Positions 1-9,399 of a DNA stretch of 64,000 bases are shown here, piece after piece. The translations under genes and the position numbers were made by a program. A model generated the notes under the pieces. It did not search any database, was not told the origin of the DNA, and saw only the letters and a list, made by a program, of their open reading frames with translations. Origin of the DNA: CAZOZZ01 sp965262425 (GTDB lineage: Bacteria > Acidobacteriota > Terriglobia > 20CM-2-55-15); contig OZ253536.1 of assembly GCA_965262425.1 (NCBI GenBank), forward strand, positions 4,154,001 through 4,218,000, written 5' to 3'. Within the stretch, counting starts at the first letter, position 1, and every line of letters starts with the position of its first letter.

Positions 1-1
1 C

Positions 2-538
2 CGCGTCGGACCGATCCACACGGCGGCCCTGGCGATCGTGACGGATCTGTCGGATTGGGGAGTCGACGCGATCATCGGAATGGACGTGCTCCGGCGGTCA
101 GACTTTCGGATCGACTTCTCCGCGAAGCAGATCCTGTTCGGGAAAGCGGTTACCCTGTCCGATTCGGTTCCTTTCGATTTCGAACACTCGCTCGTCATCG
201 TTTCGCTCGCGATTCGGGGACACGAGGTTCGGCTGTCGGTGGATACTGGAGCGAGCCGGATCACGCTCCACCAGACCGATAATTTGAAGCAAATTGTCCG
301 ATCCCCTTTGACGCGGTCGGTCCGTACCTCAAACATCATCGGCACATCGAAGGTGACGGAAGTTCGCTTGCGCGATGTACGGTTGGGATCGACGGGTTGG
401 AACGAAGTGCGAGCCAACGTAACGACCGCGCCCCCGGTGCCCGGTATCGACAAGCAGGGCGTCCTGTCCGTCACTTCCCTCGGACTGAAGCAAATTCAGT
501 TCGACTTCGAGAATGGACTGATGAGCTGGGAGAGATAA
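2..538 (+). CDS. Retropepsin-like aspartic protease, 5'-truncated by window edge
   Basis: The frame is open from the first bases, so the N-terminus lies upstream; 178 residues are visible. The fragment shows an end-of-lobe motif (VDAIIGMDVL), then a second lobe starting with the catalytic-type motif DTGAS (about visible residue 81), and near the end a hydrophobic GVLSVTSLGL stretch. This is the arrangement of two-lobed bacterial clan AA proteases (gag-polyprotein aspartyl protease-like). The substrate is unknown and any signal peptide would be outside the window. It ends with TAA and is convergent with the following channel gene. Confidence 0.7.
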   Translation, partial: RVGPIHTAALAIVTDLSDWGVDAIIGMDVLRRSDFRIDFSAKQILFGKAVTLSDSVPFDFEHSLVIVSLAIRGHEVRLSVDTGASRITLHQTDNLKQIVRSPLTRSVRTSNIIGTSKVTEVRLRDVRLGSTGWNEVRANVTTAPPVPGIDKQGVLSVTSLGLKQIQFDFENGLMSWER

Positions 539-634
539 CTCAAGAGCCGATATACTTCCCCGGCCCTTGAGCGGTTTCCACATGCCTATCCAGGTCGATT
601 TGCTCGACGAGTCTCGTTATCAGATCCTGTTGGC

Positions 635-658
635 AAACCCGGGCTTGCTCGCCCGGGC
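635..658 (-). terminator. Probable terminator of the K+ channel gene
   Basis: Read on the minus strand this is GCCCGGGC, loop GAGCAA, GCCCGGG followed by TTT. It lies just beyond the stop codon of the minus-strand channel gene. The T-tract is short, so termination strength is uncertain. Confidence 0.5.
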
Positions 659-662
659 GAGG

Positions 663-2171
663 TTAGCGGGGCGCCTCGAGCAGCGGCGCCTCCGCGAGAT
701 AGATCAGTAGCGTCCCCGGTTCCACCACATGGTCTTTGGGTGGATTGAGGATTTCCTCTCCCGACGGTGTTCGGATGCCGATGACCAGCGCCCCCCTTTG
801 CGATAGCCGCATCCGGGCCATTAGGTCGCCAAACCGGACCGGGTCCTGGGGTGCATCCGGAATGTACCCGATGTAGATGTTGTGGAAGCCCGAGACCAGA
901 ACCCGGCTCATCGTGGCAGCCGTCCCGTGGTAGCCGACGGCGTGGGCAATCATCGAGAACCCGATCCTCCGGGATTCGATCACCTCGTCGGCGCCGGCCG
1001 TTTTCGCGTGGTCGACGTTTTCGGAATCGAGGATCTCCGCCACCACATAGAGCGGAAATCGACGTTGGCTCATCGATTCCTCCTGCCTGCCGAGGAAGGA
1101 TCGGATAGTGAAGACCGTGAGGGTCGTTCGCGCATCCGCGATCTGCGGACTCGTGTCTCGTGCTCCCGAAACGATCACTGCGGCCGCATGGGTCAAGCGG
1201 ACCTTGTCCAACTCACTCTCCTTCGTCGGATCGCCCTGGACCCAAAGGAAATCCGGAGGCAGATCCCGCGGACGCTCGCGGTCGTCGAAGATCACGACGC
1301 GGGTTTCCGTCAGATCGAGTTCGTTGGTGAGGGCCTGCAAGAGCATATGCGTGCTCTGGTCATGGCCGCACAGGACGACGTGGTTGACGTAGTCGCTCAT
1401 ACGAAACTGCTCCTCCCGGATGCTAAGCATGCCGGCAACCAGGCTGGACCCGACGATGCCGGCGAACAGGGCCAATGTGAACATCCCCGCGATCATCATC
1501 ACGGCACCGACGATACGACCGAGCAGCGTCACCGGCGTGATGTCTCCGAATCCGACGGTGGTGATCGTGACCAGGGACCACCACATGCCGTCGAGCAGGC
1601 TGTTGATCTCCGGATTGATCCGGCCCTCGACGAGATACAGGCTCACCCCCCCGAGCACGGTGGTCACAGCGAAAACGCTGAACGCGAAAGCGAAGAGCAG
1701 CCCGTTCTCCTCCAGGGTCTGTAACACGATCGCGAAGGGATTGCGATATTGAAAGACTCGCGACGTGCGAAGCAGTCGTAGCAGCCGTAGCGCGCGAAGC
1801 CCGCGCAACTCCGGGAAGAGGGCCAGCACCGCCAGGATGTCCACGAGGACCAGCGGACGCAGTGCGAATCCCAGGCGCGCCAGCAGGTGGGTGCGGAGGC
1901 GTCCGATCGGTGGGCGCCGGAAGACAGCGAGCGCAGGGGGCGTGTAGCTGCCCACGCGTAAGACGACCTCTACGGCGAAGATTGTCAGAACCGTGATGTC
2001 CACGTACCGAATCAACGGAATCAGGCGACTGCCTTCGGGCAGAAGACCTTCGACCACGAGCAACATGATCGAGATGAGGATCAGGGTCCATACGGTTCCC
2101 TGAACCAACCGGTAGACGCGCGTGCGCGGCTCGTGGAAGGCGGCGTGCAGGCTTGCCGAGAGGGCGCTCAT
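663..2171 (-). CDS. Voltage-gated-type K+ channel with C-terminal RCK/TrkA domain
   Basis: A 502-residue inner-membrane channel. Residues about 20-245 hold six hydrophobic segments. The fourth has arginines at every third position (R123, R126, R129, R132, R135, R138), the pattern of an S4 voltage sensor. A pore loop follows with the selectivity filter TVGFGD (205-210). The cytoplasmic tail has a TrkA-N/RCK nucleotide-binding fold beginning VVLCGHDQS (its glycine motif is degenerate) and a TrkA-C-like lobe at the C-terminus (about 415-500). The expected role is gated K+ flux controlled by voltage and/or a cytosolic ligand. It is transcribed alone; the upstream 280 bp to the repeat at 2454 hold nothing else recognisable. 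Start ATG at 2171; the ribosome-binding site is weak. Confidence 0.85.
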   Translation of the reverse strand: MSALSASLHAAFHEPRTRVYRLVQGTVWTLILISIMLLVVEGLLPEGSRLIPLIRYVDITVLTIFAVEVVLRVGSYTPPALAVFRRPPIGRLRTHLLARLGFALRPLVLVDILAVLALFPELRGLRALRLLRLLRTSRVFQYRNPFAIVLQTLEENGLLFAFAFSVFAVTTVLGGVSLYLVEGRINPEINSLLDGMWWSLVTITTVGFGDITPVTLLGRIVGAVMMIAGMFTLALFAGIVGSSLVAGMLSIREEQFRMSDYVNHVVLCGHDQSTHMLLQALTNELDLTETRVVIFDDRERPRDLPPDFLWVQGDPTKESELDKVRLTHAAAVIVSGARDTSPQIADARTTLTVFTIRSFLGRQEESMSQRRFPLYVVAEILDSENVDHAKTAGADEVIESRRIGFSMIAHAVGYHGTAATMSRVLVSGFHNIYIGYIPDAPQDPVRFGDLMARMRLSQRGALVIGIRTPSGEEILNPPKDHVVEPGTLLIYLAEAPLLEAPR

Positions 2172-2697
2172 CGAACCTGCAGGCGTCTCGGATAGTGAGC
2201 TTTCTGAAGTCCCTTTGCCATGACGTGATACGGAGTCAGCGAAATCCTTCCCTATACGTTAGCGACGGAATTATCGTCGCGCAGGTTCCCAATCATCGGT
2301 GCCCCGGGCGTCCGGGTCAATCTTTTCGCGGCCACATCCAACGCGGAGCCTTCGATGAATCCTTTCTGCGTTCATCAGAACGTCTCTTTTCTTAGCATTT
2401 GTTAACACCAACGTACTGAGATAGAACAGAATCACAGACTTTTTGCGCCGGAGCTAGGAGCCCGTGGTGGAAGTCTGTAGGGTCGCGCGCAGGGGTATTC
2501 GGGTCACAGGCGCGAAATGAGGAGCGGAACGATGCTTTGTCATCGTGACCGACGAATGACAAAGCCTGTGGGCCGAAGACCCCTGCGCCCTACGGGTTAC
2601 GACGGCATGGGGCCATCTGCCGCGTTGGCACTCCTAGCCCGCATTTCTCAAGAGATCTGAGATAAATCGAAACAGAGTAGGAAGGGAAAGGACCGAA

Positions 2698-2766
2698 AAA
2701 GGCCGCCCTGTCTGGCATAGATGACTTTGTCTAGAAGCATCAAATGCGCAGACGGAGGCGGCCTTT
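2698..2766 (+). promoter_or_regulatory. Hairpin that would mask the transposase ribosome-binding site
   Basis: AAAGGCCGCC (2698-2707) is a perfect inverted repeat of GGCGGCCTTT (2757-2766), which abuts the ATG at 2767 and overlaps the GGAGG Shine-Dalgarno sequence (2754-2758). A transcript entering from outside the element would fold and hide the start, while a transcript starting inside the loop would not. This is the kind of protection known for IS10 and IS50. The same structure is present in copy 2 (6061-6070 with 6119-6128). Confidence 0.6.
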
Positions 2767-4182
2767 ATGAATACAGAGTGTAAGACAGAATCGATTCACT
2801 TTCACGCATTAGGTTCACGGGAAGTACGGGGCCAATTCGACGGAGGAGACATCAGCACGGATGCGGGCGGCTTGCTGCTACGAGAAGCAGAAAAACGGAC
2901 GGGGATTCTGAAACAGCTTGCCGGATGTTTCCAGGATCATCGGGATCCGCGATTTGTGGAACACGGGATCGAAGAACTGGTGTCGCAACGTGTGTACGGA
3001 TTGTGTTTGGGCTATGAGGATCTGAACGACCACGACCAACTCCGGTCGGATCCGATGCTGGCCGTGATGGTGGGTGAGACCGATCCGAAGGGTCGGACCC
3101 GGAAACAGGCACGAGATCGAGGCAAGGCCCTGGCTGGTAAGAGCACGCTGAACCGACTGGAACTGTCGACCGAGGGTGCGGCAGACCATCCGTACAAGAA
3201 GATCGGACGAGACGAGGCGGCGATGGATAGGTTGATGGTGGACGTGTTTCTCCAAGCGCATCGGCGGGCGCCGCGGCAGATCATTCTGGATCTGGATGCG
3301 ACCGACGATCCGATTCACGGGAGTCAGGAGGGTCGCTTCTTTCACGGCTATTACCGGCACTATTGTTATCTGCCGCTGTATATCTTCTGTGGGGAGTTTC
3401 TGCTGTGTGCCCGGCTACGACGATCCGACATCGATGGTGCGGCCGGATCGGTCAAAGAGCTGGAACGGATCGTCGGACAGATTCGGCAGAAGTGGCCCAG
3501 AGTCCAGATCGTGATTCGTGCCGACTCGGGTTTCTGCCGCGATGAGATCCTGACGTGGTGCGAGGCCCAACACCGTGTCGATTACGTGATCGGACTGGCA
3601 AAGAACAATCGACTGCTGGGCGCGATCGAAACTCCGATGGCGACTGCAAAAAAGCGATTCGACAGGACGGGAAAGCCAGCGCGCGTCTTTAAGACGTTTC
3701 CGTATCAGACCCGCGACAGCTGGACCCGTGAGCGACGCATCATTGGTAAGGCCGAACATCTGGCCAAGGGCTCCAATCCTCGGTTTATCGTCACCTCGTT
3801 ACCGAAAGGCCGAAAGACCCCAAGACAGATCTATGAACAGATCTACTGTGCCCGAGGGGATATGGAAAACCGGATCAAAGAGCAACAGCTCGGATTGTTC
3901 GCCGATCGGACCAGCACGGCCACCATGCGCGCCAATCAACTCCGACTCTACCTTTCATCGGTGGCGTACATGTTAATGCAGGCCTTGCGACGGCTCGGGT
4001 TGCAGGGCACCGAATTCGCGCGGGCGCAGTGCACCACGATTCGCCTGAAGCTGCTCAAAATCGGAGCGCAGATCCATGTGACCGTGCGTCGAGTCTGGAT
4101 TCGGATGGCTGGCGGATACCCCTACGCCGCGGTGTTCGCTCAGATTTATGCCAACCTTCAGAAAGTCCCGCTTCGCTGTTGA
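2767..4182 (+). CDS. IS1380-family transposase, copy 1
   Basis: A 471-residue DDE transposase that would cut and join the ends of its own element. The first catalytic aspartates lie in LDLDATDD (about 175-180), the second in RADSGF (about 257), and the glutamate in GDMENRIKEQQLG (about 366), which matches the IS1380 signature. The length is normal for the family and the frame is intact. GGAGG precedes the ATG but sits in a hairpin. The protein differs from copy 2 at scattered positions (for example LAGCFQDHRDPR against FAECFRDYRDPR), so the two are not an exact recent duplication. Confidence 0.93.
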   Translation: MNTECKTESIHFHALGSREVRGQFDGGDISTDAGGLLLREAEKRTGILKQLAGCFQDHRDPRFVEHGIEELVSQRVYGLCLGYEDLNDHDQLRSDPMLAVMVGETDPKGRTRKQARDRGKALAGKSTLNRLELSTEGAADHPYKKIGRDEAAMDRLMVDVFLQAHRRAPRQIILDLDATDDPIHGSQEGRFFHGYYRHYCYLPLYIFCGEFLLCARLRRSDIDGAAGSVKELERIVGQIRQKWPRVQIVIRADSGFCRDEILTWCEAQHRVDYVIGLAKNNRLLGAIETPMATAKKRFDRTGKPARVFKTFPYQTRDSWTRERRIIGKAEHLAKGSNPRFIVTSLPKGRKTPRQIYEQIYCARGDMENRIKEQQLGLFADRTSTATMRANQLRLYLSSVAYMLMQALRRLGLQGTEFARAQCTTIRLKLLKIGAQIHVTVRRVWIRMAGGYPYAAVFAQIYANLQKVPLRC

Positions 4183-4437
4183 GCGTCCCCTCCTCAGACA
4201 TACCAACGTTCCGATCTTTGATCGGGATAGCTGTCTCTGTAATCCGATTTCACGTCGTCATTCCCTTCACCACCACTCGTCCAGGCCCAGTCACTCCCCT
4301 CAGCCGGCATCTTTGCTCTCGCCACCCAGCCTCCGACATCTTTTCCGTCTCCAAAATGCAGTCTTGGGCACCATTCATGAGAAATGCGGGCTAGATCGAT
4401 GGCGAGCATCGACGTCGTCGTGCCGCCTTGCAGCTAG

Positions 4438-6187
4438 CCCGCATTTCTCATGAATGGTGCCCAAGACTGCATTTAGGAGAAGGAAAAGGCGTCGGAAGCT
4501 GGTTGGCGGGAGCAAAGATGCCGACTGAGCTGAGAAAGTGGGCCTGGATGACGGGTGTTGCAGGGAATGGTGAGGTGAAATCGGATTACAGAGACAGCTA
4601 TCCCGACCAAAGACGGGAAGGTTGGGATGTCTGAGAAGAAGTGATTAACAGCGCAGAGGGATTTGTTGAAGGTTCGCGTAAATCTGAGCGAACACCGTAG
4701 CGTAGGGGTAGCCTCCAGCCATCCGAATCCAGACTCGACGCACCGTGACATGGATCTGGGCTGCGATCTTGAGCAGCTTCAGGCGAATCGTGGTGCACTG
4801 CGCCCGCGCGAATTCGGTACCCTGCAAGCCGAGCCGTCGCAAGGCCTGCATCAGCATGTACGCCACCGATGAAAGGTAGAGTCGGAGTTGATTGGCGCGC
4901 ATGGTGGCCGTGCTGGTCCGATCGGCGAACAATCCGAGTTGTTGCTCTTTGATCCGGTTTTCCATGTCTCCCCGTGCACAGTAGGTCTGTTCATAGATGT
5001 GCCTTGGGGATGTTCGTCCTTTCGGTAACGAGGTAACGATAAACCGGGGATTGGCGCCCTTGGCCAGATGTTCGGCCTTACCAATGATGCGTCGCTCACG
5101 AGTCCAGCTGTCTCGGGTCTGATACAGAAACGTCTTAAAGACGCGCGCCGGCTTTCCGGTCCTGTCGAACCGCTTTTTTGCCGTCGCCATCGGAGTTTCA
5201 ATCGCGGCTAGCAGCCGATTGTTCTTCGCCAGTCCGATCACGTAATCGACACGGTGTTGGGCCTCGCACCAGGTCAGGATCTCATCGCGGCAGAAACCCG
5301 AGTCCCCCCGAATCACGATCTGGACTCTGGGCCACTTCTGCCGAATCTGTCCCACGATCCGTTCCAGTTCCTCTACCGATCCGTCCGCACCATCGATGTC
5401 GGAGCGTCGTAGCCGGGAACACAACACGAACTCCCCACAGAAAATATAAAGCGGCAGATAACAATAGTGCCTGTAGTAGCCGTGAAAGAAGCGACCCTCC
5501 TGATTCCCGTGTATCAGATCGTCGGTCGCATCCAGATCCAGAATGATCTGCCGCGGTGCCCGCCGATGGGCCTGGAGGAACACGTCCACCATCAGCCGAT
5601 CTATCGCCGCTTCGTCCCGGCCGATCTTCTTGGTCGGGTGCTTTGCCGCACCCTCGGTCGACAGTTCCAGTCGGTTCAACGTGCTCTTGCCCGCCAGGGC
5701 CTTACCTCGATCTCGAGCTTGTTTCCGTGTCCGGCCCTTCGGATCGGTCTCACCCACCATCACCGCCAGCACCGGATCCGATCGGAGTTGATCGTGGTCG
5801 TTCAGATCTTCATAGCCCAAACACAATCCGTACACCCGTTGCGACACCAGTTGTTCGATCCCGTGTTCCACAAATCGCGGGTCCCGATAATCCCGGAAAC
5901 ATTCGGCAAACTGTTTCAGGATCCCGGTCCGTTTTTCCGTTTCTCGTAGCAGCAAACCGCCCGCGTCCGTGCTGATGTCTCCCCCGTCGAATTGCCCCCG
6001 GACTTCCCGTGTACCTAATGCGTGATATTGAATCGTTTCTGTTTTACACTCTGTCATGACAAAGGCCGCCTCCGTCTTGGCTTGAAAGTTTCTATTCAAA
6101 ACCTTCTATGCCAGACAGGGCGGCCTTTTTCGGTCCTTTCCCTTCTTACTCGTTTCGATTTATTTCAAATCTCTTGAGAAATGCGGG
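4438..6187 (-). mobile_element. IS1380-family insertion sequence, copy 2 (inverted)
   Basis: A 1750-bp element with the same CCCGCATTTCTCA ends as copy 1 and CTAG on both sides (4434-4437 and 6188-6191). It lies in the opposite orientation. The matching stretch of the palindromic element copy B (around 11017-11020) has a single CTAG at this point, so the insertion site can be read directly. Confidence 0.9.
4645..6057 (-). CDS. IS1380-family transposase, copy 2
   Basis: A 470-residue DDE transposase with the same LDLDATDD, DSGF and MENRIKEQQLG catalytic blocks as copy 1. The start at 6057 (ATGACAGAG) was chosen because it matches the copy 1 N-terminus and lies just after the GGAGG-containing hairpin; an in-frame upstream start would add 14 residues not present in copy 1. 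The frame is intact, so it is probably functional. Confidence 0.92.
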   Translation of the reverse strand: MTECKTETIQYHALGTREVRGQFDGGDISTDAGGLLLRETEKRTGILKQFAECFRDYRDPRFVEHGIEQLVSQRVYGLCLGYEDLNDHDQLRSDPVLAVMVGETDPKGRTRKQARDRGKALAGKSTLNRLELSTEGAAKHPTKKIGRDEAAIDRLMVDVFLQAHRRAPRQIILDLDATDDLIHGNQEGRFFHGYYRHYCYLPLYIFCGEFVLCSRLRRSDIDGADGSVEELERIVGQIRQKWPRVQIVIRGDSGFCRDEILTWCEAQHRVDYVIGLAKNNRLLAAIETPMATAKKRFDRTGKPARVFKTFLYQTRDSWTRERRIIGKAEHLAKGANPRFIVTSLPKGRTSPRHIYEQTYCARGDMENRIKEQQLGLFADRTSTATMRANQLRLYLSSVAYMLMQALRRLGLQGTEFARAQCTTIRLKLLKIAAQIHVTVRRVWIRMAGGYPYATVFAQIYANLQQIPLRC

Positions 6188-6240
6188 CTAGCCCCATGGC
6201 GCTCGTAACGCGACCCTACAGACTTCCACCACGGGCTCCT

Positions 6241-6330
6241 AGGGAGCGGAGTTGGGGAGCAGTGCCGTCGCACGGAGAGTTTCCTGAAATACCTGTAAAG
6301 TAAATTCGGGTAATAGGGGCTCTGCTCCCT
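6241..6330. repeat. Short inverted-repeat element next to the stop of the NTF2-like gene
   Basis: AGGGAGCGGAG (6241-6251) pairs with CTCTGCTCCCT (6320-6330) with one mismatch across about 68 bp of AT-richer sequence. The right arm overlaps the stop codon of the minus-strand gene at 6329. It may be a small REP-type element or act as a terminator. Confidence 0.4.
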
Positions 6331-6853
6331 AATTAATATACCCACCCGGGATCTGATTGCCTGGCCGCTCCGCATCCCAGAAGACCGACACGATCCACCA
6401 GCGTTGTCCATCGTTCAGGAGCTGAACCGAGTTGATTCCCCGGCTGAAGGGCGTGTCGGGATCACCCTGGTCGGCGCGGTACGACGCGTAGGCGGTGAAA
6501 GCGTGGGCGATGTTCCCGAACGTCTCGGTGGTGCGGCCGATCTCCTTCTCTGTAAAGCCGATCTGCCTCAACTGATCGGAGCTGCCGGCCCAGTACTCCT
6601 CGGGCGACATCACGCGGAACTGCCCCGTCGGGATGAGCCGCGCCCCCTCGACGAAAAGTGACATGAAGCGCTGTCGATCCCACATCTCGCCGATGGGTCC
6701 GGAGATGACGTCGTAAAGCGCAGTGATGATGTCGTCTATGGAACCGACGTCTGAGGGTTTGGCCGCGGGCCCTTCCCGGGCGTGGGACGGGACAGCCAGG
6801 GCCAACACTAGAACGGCGCAGACGATGGGTGCAACGAACACGGATCTGAACAT
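6329..6853 (-). CDS. Exported NTF2/SnoaL-like protein
   Basis: A 174-residue protein with an N-terminal signal peptide (hydrophobic residues 8-22, likely cleavage near SHA-RE). The mature part has the pattern of an NTF2-like alpha-beta cone: a leading helix (IDDIITALYDVISG), the MWDRQRFMSLFVEGARLIP strand region and a terminal W-rich strand (GQRWWIVSVFW). This is typical of DUF4440/SnoaL-like proteins. No catalytic residues can be assigned and the substrate is unknown. It is transcribed away from the amidase gene. ATG at 6853 is preceded by GAGGA. Confidence 0.65.
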   Translation of the reverse strand: MFRSVFVAPIVCAVLVLALAVPSHAREGPAAKPSDVGSIDDIITALYDVISGPIGEMWDRQRFMSLFVEGARLIPTGQFRVMSPEEYWAGSSDQLRQIGFTEKEIGRTTETFGNIAHAFTAYASYRADQGDPDTPFSRGINSVQLLNDGQRWWIVSVFWDAERPGNQIPGGYIN

Positions 6854-6958
6854 CAGGAATCCTCCTCTGGCAGGTTCGAAAATAAATTAGGACGGCGGCG
6901 ATTTATTTTGCTACAAACGGTAGTCACATCCAAACGGAGCGTCGGGCGGAGGAAACGT

Positions 6959-8539
6959 ATGAGCATGGATGAAAGCTACGGGAGCACCAAGCGTTCGAAG
7001 ATCGATCCACCAGGAGTCTCCGACCTCACCCGCCGCGAGTTACTGAGGTTGGTGGGGGGCACCGCAGTGTTGTCGGTTTGCTCAGGGTGCCGACCGGAGG
7101 ACCCGACACCGCCTTCTTCCGGGACGGTCATCGACGTGCCTGTCCACTACGCCGGCATCATGGACGTCGCGAAGTTGATCGAGACGAGGGAGCTCTCACC
7201 GGTCGATCTGACGGAGATGATGTTGGACCGCATCGAGACGTTGGATGGACGCCTCCGAAGCTACGCGACCGTGATTGGCGACCAGGCGCGGGCTTCTGCC
7301 CGCATCGCCGAGCAGGAGATCGAGTCCGGAAATTATCGCGGGCCGCTCCACGGGATCCCGATCGGTGTCAAAGATCTGTACTACACGAACGGGGTCCGAA
7401 CGATGGGCGGTCTCCAGGTCCTGGCCGACTTCGTGCCGGACTACGACGCTACGGCGGTGGCGAAGCTCCACCAGGCCGGCGCCATTCTCCTCGGCAAGCT
7501 GAACATGAGCGAGGGCGCGATGCCGGGCTATCATGTCAACTTCGAGATTCCCGTCAACCCGTGGGACCGAGGGCTGTGGCCGGGTTCGTCTTCGAGCGGC
7601 TCGGGCGTTGCGACCGCCGCCGGCCTCTCGTTTGCGACGCTTGGTTCCGACACCGGCGGATCGATTACCTTCCCCGCGATGTGTAACGGAATTGTCGGCC
7701 TCAAGCCGACGTACGGCCGTGTGAGTCGATACGGTGTTCTCGGGCTGGCCGAATCGATGGATCACGTAGGACCGATGACGCGTCGCGTGGCGGACGCGGC
7801 CCTGGTCCTCGAAACGATAGCCGGATTTGATTCCAACGACCCGACCTCGCTCACGGAACCGGTTTCGAACATCCTTGGGGAACTCGGCCGGGGCGTCGAC
7901 GGTGTACGGATCGGATTCGACCGGGATTACGCAACCCGGGACGTCGATCCGGGCCTCGTCGCAGCGATCGAGGTCGCGCTCGGGGACCTGGAGCGCCTGG
8001 GCGCACAGATCGTGGACCTGGACATGCCCGATTTCGATGAAGATCTCGTAAACGCCTGGTTCACGATCTGTTACTACGAAGCGCGCCGCGTCCACGCCGC
8101 AAATTACCCGTCACGTGCCGACGAGTACGGGCTGTACTACCGGGACCTGCTGGAAGCGGCGGCAGCGGTGACGGATGAGGCCTATTCGGAAGCCGGTGCG
8201 CTGAGAGAGGAGTTCAACGAACGGTATCGAGCCGCACTCGCCAACGTCGATGCGGCAGTCTGTCCGGCCGGCGGAATCCCCTTCCCCATAACCGAGGACA
8301 TCCTGTACGGCAACATGGCGGGCTTCGACCCGGTAGGGCCGAAGATCCAATTCCAGTTCACGGCGCCGGCGAACTTCGCGGGGACGCCGGCGATCTCGGT
8401 GCCATGCGGCGCGAACGGAGATGGAGTGCCCTACACGATTCAATTCCAGGGGAGTCATTTGACCGAACCGATGCTGTGCCGGATCGCCCATGCGTATGAA
8501 GAGGCGACGGAGTGGCATACGAGGCATCCGCCGGTGTAG
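6959..8539 (+). CDS. Exported amidase-signature hydrolase (Tat/lipoprotein signal)
   Basis: A 526-residue amidase-signature enzyme that hydrolyses an amide bond. The Ser-cisSer-Lys triad is visible as GVKDLY (Lys), GSSSSGSG (cis-Ser) and SDTGGSI (nucleophile). The N-terminus has a twin-arginine motif TRRELLR followed by a hydrophobic stretch ending LSVCSGC, so it is probably a Tat-exported lipoprotein. ATG 6959 was chosen over upstream in-frame codons because GCGGAGG lies at the right distance. It resembles GatA in sequence, but export and the lack of gatB/gatC argue against tRNA amidation. The substrate is unknown. Confidence 0.85.
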   Translation: MSMDESYGSTKRSKIDPPGVSDLTRRELLRLVGGTAVLSVCSGCRPEDPTPPSSGTVIDVPVHYAGIMDVAKLIETRELSPVDLTEMMLDRIETLDGRLRSYATVIGDQARASARIAEQEIESGNYRGPLHGIPIGVKDLYYTNGVRTMGGLQVLADFVPDYDATAVAKLHQAGAILLGKLNMSEGAMPGYHVNFEIPVNPWDRGLWPGSSSSGSGVATAAGLSFATLGSDTGGSITFPAMCNGIVGLKPTYGRVSRYGVLGLAESMDHVGPMTRRVADAALVLETIAGFDSNDPTSLTEPVSNILGELGRGVDGVRIGFDRDYATRDVDPGLVAAIEVALGDLERLGAQIVDLDMPDFDEDLVNAWFTICYYEARRVHAANYPSRADEYGLYYRDLLEAAAAVTDEAYSEAGALREEFNERYRAALANVDAAVCPAGGIPFPITEDILYGNMAGFDPVGPKIQFQFTAPANFAGTPAISVPCGANGDGVPYTIQFQGSHLTEPMLCRIAHAYEEATEWHTRHPPV

Positions 8540-8617
8540 GAAGGCTCGTCGGTTCGGAATCGTAACCGGGGCCCGAGGTTTACTGTCTAATCCGGCGCCC
8601 TTGCCTGCGGGGAGTCC

Positions 8618-9247
8618 TTGAATCTACCACTCACAAATATCTGGCAGCCAGCTCGTACGTCTCGAAAGCAGCTCGTCGTGGTACTGCATGGACGCGGTGA
8701 TTCGGCAGAAGGCTTTCTCTGGCTACAGCAGACGCTTGCCATCGATTCGCTGGACTTCCTGCTTCTTACCGCACCCGTCCCCTACGGCATCGGCTTTAGC
8801 TGGTACGATCTGCCACCGAACCAGCTTCCGGACATCGTCGGGGCCAGGCGGCTGCTCGGCGACGTGCTTCGGGAAACGGAGCAGAACGGGTATCCGCCGG
8901 AACGGACATTCCTTTTCGGGTTCTCACAGGGCTGTCTTCTGACTCTCGAGTTTGGAGCGCGGTACGCACACCGATTGGCAGGATATGTCGGTATCAGTGG
9001 CTACGTATACGATCCCGATGCGCTCCTCGGAGACCTTAATCCTGCAGTGAATCAGGGAGACTGGCTTATCACACACGGCACTGAAGACGAGATGCTACCT
9101 GTGGCAAAGACCCGTCAACAAATCCAGCAACTCAACGCCGGAGGGTTCGGAATAGATTACCGGGAATACACGAAGACCCATACGATCGATATCGAACGGG
9201 AACTACCGGAGATCCGTGAATGGATGCAGTCCCGGTGCAGAGAATAG
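8618..9247 (+). CDS. Phospholipase/carboxylesterase-type alpha/beta hydrolase
   Basis: A 209-residue alpha/beta hydrolase of the predicted-esterase (YpfH/carboxylesterase) type. It has the oxyanion-side motif LHGRGDSAEGF, the nucleophile elbow GFSQGC, an acid in THGTEDEMLP and a histidine near the C-terminus (TKTHTID). No signal peptide is visible, so it should be cytoplasmic. The start is TTG at 8618 behind GGGGAG. It lies about 80 bp after the amidase and may be co-transcribed with it. Confidence 0.8.
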   Translation: MNLPLTNIWQPARTSRKQLVVVLHGRGDSAEGFLWLQQTLAIDSLDFLLLTAPVPYGIGFSWYDLPPNQLPDIVGARRLLGDVLRETEQNGYPPERTFLFGFSQGCLLTLEFGARYAHRLAGYVGISGYVYDPDALLGDLNPAVNQGDWLITHGTEDEMLPVAKTRQQIQQLNAGGFGIDYREYTKTHTIDIERELPEIREWMQSRCRE

Positions 9248-9399
9248 GTCGAGCCAAACAGGCCTGGATTTCATTTGGCGAGTTCTCTCTGGGCGTTTCG
9301 GTAACGCTTCGCTGTTTATGCGGCAAGAGACAAAGCTTTTTCCGTCGTTGGATCGTACGGGGTGAGGAGAATGCCTTGGTCCGTTTCGAACGTGGGGCC

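Larger units (their letters stand above)
2638..4390 (+). mobile_element. IS1380-family insertion sequence, copy 1
   Basis: A 1753-bp element with one transposase gene. Both ends read CCCGCATTTCTCA inward, and both are flanked by CTAG (2634-2637 and 4391-4394). The 4-bp duplication and CC terminus are typical of IS1380. It is inserted in the palindromic repeat and faces copy 2 head to head across a 47-bp spacer. Confidence 0.9.
2454..6242. repeat. Palindromic MITE-like element, copy A, interrupted by two IS1380 copies
   Basis: The outer ends are perfect 34-bp inverted repeats (2454-2487 and 6209-6242) beginning CTAGGAGCCCGTGG. The CTAG at each end (2454-2457, 6239-6242) may be the target duplication. 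Between them lie 2488-2637, then an IS1380 copy, then 47 bp at 4391-4437 that resemble the inside of copy B (about 11018-11065, inverted), then a second IS1380 copy, then 6188-6208. Without the two insertions the element would be about 270 bp, close to the 279-bp copy B at 10971-11249. No coding capacity is evident. Confidence 0.85.
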
